From positions 1 to 34,347 of the IMG/VR virus record IMGVR_UViG_3300025425_000078: a stretch of 34,347 nucleotides of DNA. One strand, written 5' to 3'. The position numbers were made by a program, and so were the translations under genes. Below, one piece after another: positions 31,610 through 34,347 of this stretch (the first letter of the stretch is position 1; every line of letters begins with the position of its first letter). Source of the stretch: a virus. Below the pieces are notes generated by a model, which was given only the letters and a program-made list of their open reading frames with translations, was not told the DNA's origin and searched no databases.

Positions 31610-31888
31610 TTAGAAATTATTCTGCGAACCTAAAATACCCTCTATTTTATCATCAAGTGAGTAATCAACTGCATGTCCAAGAAAGTCTTCTGTGAACTCC
31701 AAGATAAACTTTTTGCCCTGCAACTGGTCTTCTTTAGGATTTAAAGGTTTCTTATCAGCTTTATAGCTAATATTTAGGTCATTCTTCTTATTTAGATACT
31801 TTATAGCATCTGCCATATCTTTAGTTACCTTCTTATTGCCTTTAGTTTGACATAAGGCTTTAAGATATAAGGTTTTATCATTGTTCAT
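31610..31888 (-). CDS. Hypothetical protein, 92 aa, near genome end
   Basis: A 92-aa charged protein (MNNDKTLYLKALCQTKGNKK..., ending LDDKIEGILGSQNNF), Lys-rich first half and acidic second half (FILEFTEDFLGHAVDYSL). The ATG at 31888 has GAGAGGAA about 9 nt upstream; a GTG at 31915 would place that site inside the gene. It stands alone between two repeat-rich gaps, downstream of the SP6-like promoter after the large terminase gene. It may be a late or end-of-genome gene. No family recognised. Confidence 0.58.
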   Translation of the reverse strand: MNNDKTLYLKALCQTKGNKKVTKDMADAIKYLNKKNDLNISYKADKKPLNPKEDQLQGKKFILEFTEDFLGHAVDYSLDDKIEGILGSQNNF

Positions 31889-31904
31889 GTTAGTATATTC
31901 CTCT

Positions 31905-32042
31905 CTATTAGTCACACTATAAGTAACTCTACATTATCATTATTACATATTGTTGATTGTTTTTCTTATAATCAATAATAATGACTACCAGTTTATCTAT
32001 TAGTGTCTCTATAAGTAACACTTCATTAACATTATTATATAT
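31905..32042. repeat. Pair of 46-bp imperfect direct repeats
   Basis: 31905-31950 and 31997-32042 match at 39 of 46 positions, offset by 92 bp. Both contain CTATTAGT, then CTATAAGTAAC, then an AT-rich tail. The first copy overlaps the ribosome site region of the small gene at 31888. They lie in the 264-bp gap 31889-32152, which otherwise holds the inverted repeat and the phage promoter. Their place between terminase and early genes suggests a link to the genome ends. Confidence 0.7.
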
Positions 32043-32065
32043 ATTCAATGAATTAACTTATGATA

Positions 32066-32086
32066 ACTAATAGTTAGACTATTAGT
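32066..32086. repeat. Perfect inverted repeat, 9-bp arms
   Basis: ACTAATAGT - TAG - ACTATTAGT. The arm sequence shares ACTATTAG with the phage promoter core 20 bp away and CTATTAGT with the two long direct repeats, so this octamer recurs several times in 220 bp. It may be a protein site or part of the terminal processing signal. Confidence 0.6.
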
Positions 32087-32101
32087 GTCTAATATTTAGT
32101 G

Positions 32102-32125
32102 TTATCTAATAGTGGCACCTAGATA
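32102..32125 (-). promoter_or_regulatory. Phage RNA polymerase promoter after terminase gene (SP6-like)
   Basis: The minus strand reads ATCTAGGTGCCACTATTAGA, very close to the SP6 promoter (TTTAGGTGACACTATAGAA) and nearly identical to the element upstream of ssb. It lies 28 bp beyond the large terminase stop, the place of T7 phi-OR near the right genome end. Such a promoter would prime terminal transcription or replication. Confidence 0.68.
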
Positions 32126-32152
32126 TTTCTTCTATTTAAACTGTGTATTTTC

Positions 32153-33805
32153 TTATATTTTGAACCATGTATTGTCTTTTTTATCTTGTCCAAAAAAAAG
32201 TTCTAATTCTCTATCAAATAATTCTTCTTTTCTTGTCTTAAAGGACATGTCTTGGTCTTTTGAAAGTTGTAATATCCAATAATGACAAGCCATTTGTAGT
32301 GCGTCTATTCTATCGTCTTGCGATAGAGTATTTGCACCTTTTTGTAGTCTACTTATTTGATACATTAATTGGTATCTTAAAGCCTGTTCTGGTGGATAGA
32401 GACTGTTAGTCCCCTCATAGTCATTTCTAATAACACTAGCATCTATAATTATTCTATGCTGTGCAAACAAAGGTTCTAGAGTGTCTAGTATTCTTCTATG
32501 CTTGTTACTAGTTTGTCTTACTAGTTCTGTAGTACATGGATAGTTCTTTGTTAAATAAGGTTTAAGTAATGCTTCAAACATACCTTGACCAAAGTTTTCT
32601 TCAATTAGTATTTTCTGTACTTCATGTTTCTTAGCAATTTCTACAAGTTTATTTAAGACATGTTCAGAGTAACCAGAGTTATAACCCCCTGTTGCAACTA
32701 CATAAATATTTCCATTTAATATTTTAGTAACACAATAAGCTGTCTCATCTTTACCTTTACCTGATGGGTCAATAGACATTACACAACCAGTGTAATCTAT
32801 CCAATCCCCTTGTGTCTGCATAGGTCTATAATAAGCATCTCCTTGCAATCCAACATTAGGTAAGTCATTCCATTGTAATTCAGGAGAACTAGCCCATACG
32901 ACCTTCTCAGGAGCAGTAGTAGGGTTTAAATTAAGGACTACTAAGTCTTTAAGTTTAAGTGGGTATCTGTCTAAATCACTTAGTGTAGTGTCTAATTGAA
33001 ACTGCATGTTAAAGCCTATACGACCATAACTAGCTTCTCTTTCTAATAAATCTTTTTCATCAAATCTTAATGGGTCAGTAGCTTTACCTATAAGGTCATG
33101 TTGCCAAGTGTTAGCAATAACAGGTGCAAGGTTAGAACCATAAGATTTTAATTGTTTCTCACTAGGGTATCTAGCAGTCCAATATCTAATCTTATATCCT
33201 CTCTCTTGTAACTTGTTGTAAATACTTTGTTCTGTTTGTGGTGTACCTAAGAATATAATTCTAGAGCCTTCTGGTTTAACAATAGCTTCAAATTCTTTTA
33301 TTGCTTCTCCAAGTTTGTCTCTCATAAATTGTGTCTGAGTATTTCCTGAAGTTTCTATATCATCTGCAATAATTAAATCTGCTCTACTTCCAGTAAGCTG
33401 TGAAGTAATACCTAAAGACTTAACTGAAGGTTGGTGAGATGCTAAAGCAGGTGCAACATCAAAACTAATCTTAGATTGTCTTTGGTCACCTTTAGGCTTT
33501 AGATGGAGAAGTATTGGCATCTCCGATAGCAGTCTTAAACAAAACGTACTAAAATCATCTGCTCTATTTTTACTAGCCGACACTACTAATATATTTATTT
33601 GTGGGTCGAGTAGTAATCTCCACAATACATAAGTTGAAGTAATCCAACTTTTCCCTACACCTCTGAACGCACTTATGATTGTCCGTTTGTCTCCATTAGC
33701 AATATAGTCTGCCAATGAATACTGCATAGTGCTTGGGGGTGGAAGCCTCAAATGTCGCCATGCTAGGTATAAAAAATTTCTAAAATCTTTTAGTTTTTCG
33801 TGCAT
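32153..33805 (-). CDS. Terminase large subunit (DNA maturase B), T7 gp19-like
   Basis: A 550-aa packaging motor (T7 gp19 586 aa). The ATPase domain has Walker A at 46-53 (AFRGVGKS), Walker B ending D148/D149 (LIIADD) and the coupling motif 'FLGTPQT' near 185. The RNase H-like nuclease domain shows D346 (SIDPSGKGKDETAY), E402/E403 (LIEENFGQG) and D501 (DDRIDALQMA). It translocates DNA into the procapsid and cuts concatemers at the terminal repeats. It starts 15 bp after the small subunit gene. Function is certain. Confidence 0.97.
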   Translation of the reverse strand: MHEKLKDFRNFLYLAWRHLRLPPPSTMQYSLADYIANGDKRTIISAFRGVGKSWITSTYVLWRLLLDPQINILVVSASKNRADDFSTFCLRLLSEMPILLHLKPKGDQRQSKISFDVAPALASHQPSVKSLGITSQLTGSRADLIIADDIETSGNTQTQFMRDKLGEAIKEFEAIVKPEGSRIIFLGTPQTEQSIYNKLQERGYKIRYWTARYPSEKQLKSYGSNLAPVIANTWQHDLIGKATDPLRFDEKDLLEREASYGRIGFNMQFQLDTTLSDLDRYPLKLKDLVVLNLNPTTAPEKVVWASSPELQWNDLPNVGLQGDAYYRPMQTQGDWIDYTGCVMSIDPSGKGKDETAYCVTKILNGNIYVVATGGYNSGYSEHVLNKLVEIAKKHEVQKILIEENFGQGMFEALLKPYLTKNYPCTTELVRQTSNKHRRILDTLEPLFAQHRIIIDASVIRNDYEGTNSLYPPEQALRYQLMYQISRLQKGANTLSQDDRIDALQMACHYWILQLSKDQDMSFKTRKEELFDRELELFFGQDKKDNTWFKI

Positions 33806-33820
33806 AAACCCTTGAAATTG

Positions 33821-34036
33821 TTAGTTATTTTTAACTAGTTTCTTCTCTGCAAATGGTAGTTCATCTATTAGATGTCCTAAAGGATTATCGTTTGTTGGTA
33901 ATCCGTCAATGCCATTATCTTTAAGAAACTGTCTAGCAACATTAAGGTCACTAGCTTTTACATCTTCTTCTTTTACTTTCTTTAATAGCTGTTCTGCTAG
34001 TATTGAATGTAGTTCTATTAATTTATCTTTACTCAT
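33821..34036 (-). CDS. Terminase small subunit (DNA maturase A), T7 gp18-like
   Basis: A 71-aa protein directly before the large subunit (T7 gp18 is 89 aa). 'LIELHSILAEQLLKKVKEED' followed by 'ASDLNVARQFLKDNGIDGLP' is the pattern of small terminases in marine T7-like phages. It recognises the packaging site and recruits the motor. Its ATG overlaps the upstream Cys-rich gene by 8 bp. Confidence 0.87.
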   Translation of the reverse strand: MSKDKLIELHSILAEQLLKKVKEEDVKASDLNVARQFLKDNGIDGLPTNDNPLGHLIDELPFAEKKLVKNN

Positions 34037-34184
34037 ATTTTATTTCATTTTCCCATGTTTTATCTTCTTCTTTAACTTTTTTACATTCACACCCATCACA
34101 AGTGCAAATTCCATACTCATCAGCATGTAAATCTATTTCTTCTCCACAATGACAAGGGTGGTGGCAAGTATTACAAAAACTCAT
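34029..34184 (-). CDS. Small Cys/His-rich, probably zinc-binding protein, 51 aa
   Basis: A 51-aa protein with eight Cys and four His, as in FCNTCHHPCHCGEE and GICTCDGCECKK, then an acidic tail. The paired CxxC-type spacing suggests one or two structural zinc sites. It overlaps its neighbours on both sides (ATGA with the membrane peptide, 8 bp with the small terminase), so it is coupled to packaging genes. Function unknown. Too short to be shared by chance with such regular Cys spacing, I think it is real. Confidence 0.72.
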   Translation of the reverse strand: MSFCNTCHHPCHCGEEIDLHADEYGICTCDGCECKKVKEEDKTWENEIKYE

Positions 34185-34282
34185 AGCCAATATAAAATTA
34201 CCAATCCTAAAAAAACTATCAAATTTTTGTAGTTCTTACTTCTGTGAAACCAAAGTAAATTTAATGTGTCTGGTAGTGTCAT
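34181..34282 (-). CDS. Membrane micro-protein of 33 aa
   Basis: A 33-aa ORF with a basic segment (WFHRSKNYKN) followed by a single hydrophobic helix LIVFLGLVILYWL at the C-terminus. It sits just before the terminase genes, where T7 encodes holin 17.5, and overlaps both neighbours through ATGA. It could be a minimal pinholin or holin partner, or a spanin-like fragment; its size is small for any of these. Confidence 0.5.
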   Translation of the reverse strand: MTLPDTLNLLWFHRSKNYKNLIVFLGLVILYWL

Positions 34283-34347
34283 ATTTTTTCAATTCTTATT
34301 TCTCTGCATTCAAACCTAACATGGAGTTTTGAATTATTAATTTCTTT
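34279..34347 (-). CDS. Partial ORF at window edge (C-terminal 22 aa)
   Basis: An open frame entering from the right edge and ending in a TGA that overlaps the next ATG (ATGA). The visible part is KEINNSKLHVRFECREIRIEKI, basic with alternating hydrophobic residues. The coupling supports a real gene, but the product cannot be identified; by synteny it follows the tail fibre gene. Confidence 0.4.
   Translation of the reverse strand, partial: KEINNSKLHVRFECREIRIEKI

Overview
The window is a nearly complete, AT-rich genome of a T7-like podovirus (Autographivirus type) that also carries a lysogeny module. The small-gene set, the low GC and the pairing of a T7-like core with a tyrosine integrase beside a tRNA-Leu all resemble the integrase-bearing T7-like phages of marine SAR11 (Pelagibacter) bacteria. 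The host assignment is inference from sequence style; no search was run. All genes but one are on the minus strand, so the T7 gene order reads from high to low coordinates. The sequence is cut inside the tail fibre gene at base 1, and the far end (34.0-34.3 kb) holds the small genes that normally follow the fibre, so this is probably part of a circular or circularly permuted assembly.

Layout in transcription order. (i) 34347-32153: a partial ORF, a 33-residue membrane peptide, a small Cys-rich protein, and the small and large terminase subunits. (ii) 32152-31192: the probable genome-end region, with an SP6-like promoter, long direct repeats, an inverted repeat, one small gene, a nested hairpin, a 12-bp tandem repeat, and then a consensus sigma70 early promoter. 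(iii) 31191-29326: early genes, including an ArdC-like antirestriction protein, separated by intrinsic terminators. (iv) 29260-25380: the lysogeny module. It holds a rightward repressor, a divergent control region with three palindromes spaced exactly 29 bp, small leftward genes, a MarR-like winged-helix protein and a tyrosine integrase. (v) 25376-25040: a complete tRNA-Leu(TAG) and an attP-like region. (vi) 25007-22364: a T7-type RNA polymerase encoded as two overlapping genes. (vii) 22297-15346: replication and recombination genes (SSB, endonuclease I, amidase/lysozyme, primase-helicase, DNA polymerase, a nuclease-like protein, 5'-3' exonuclease). (viii) 15371-1: morphogenesis genes (gp7.3-like protein, portal, scaffold, HNH protein, putative holin, micro-ORFs, capsid, tail tubes A and B, internal virion proteins, tail fibre).

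How it works together (inference). Host RNA polymerase starts at the TTGACA/TATACT early promoter and makes the antirestriction and small early proteins. The repressor decides whether the leftward lysogeny operon is expressed. If the two-part RNA polymerase is made, it would transcribe the replication and structural blocks from SP6-like promoters, one just upstream of ssb and one just downstream of the large terminase gene. In lysogeny the integrase would recombine the attP region with a host tRNA-Leu gene, and the phage's own complete tRNA-Leu(TAG) could replace the damaged host copy.

The most notable observations are the split RNA polymerase whose second half has its own ribosome binding site; the attP-like array whose centre repeats the anticodon segment of the adjacent tRNA; the evenly spaced operators over a consensus promoter; 17-bp direct repeats bracketing the lysogeny module; and chains of very small genes joined by TAATG/TAGTG stop-start overlaps.
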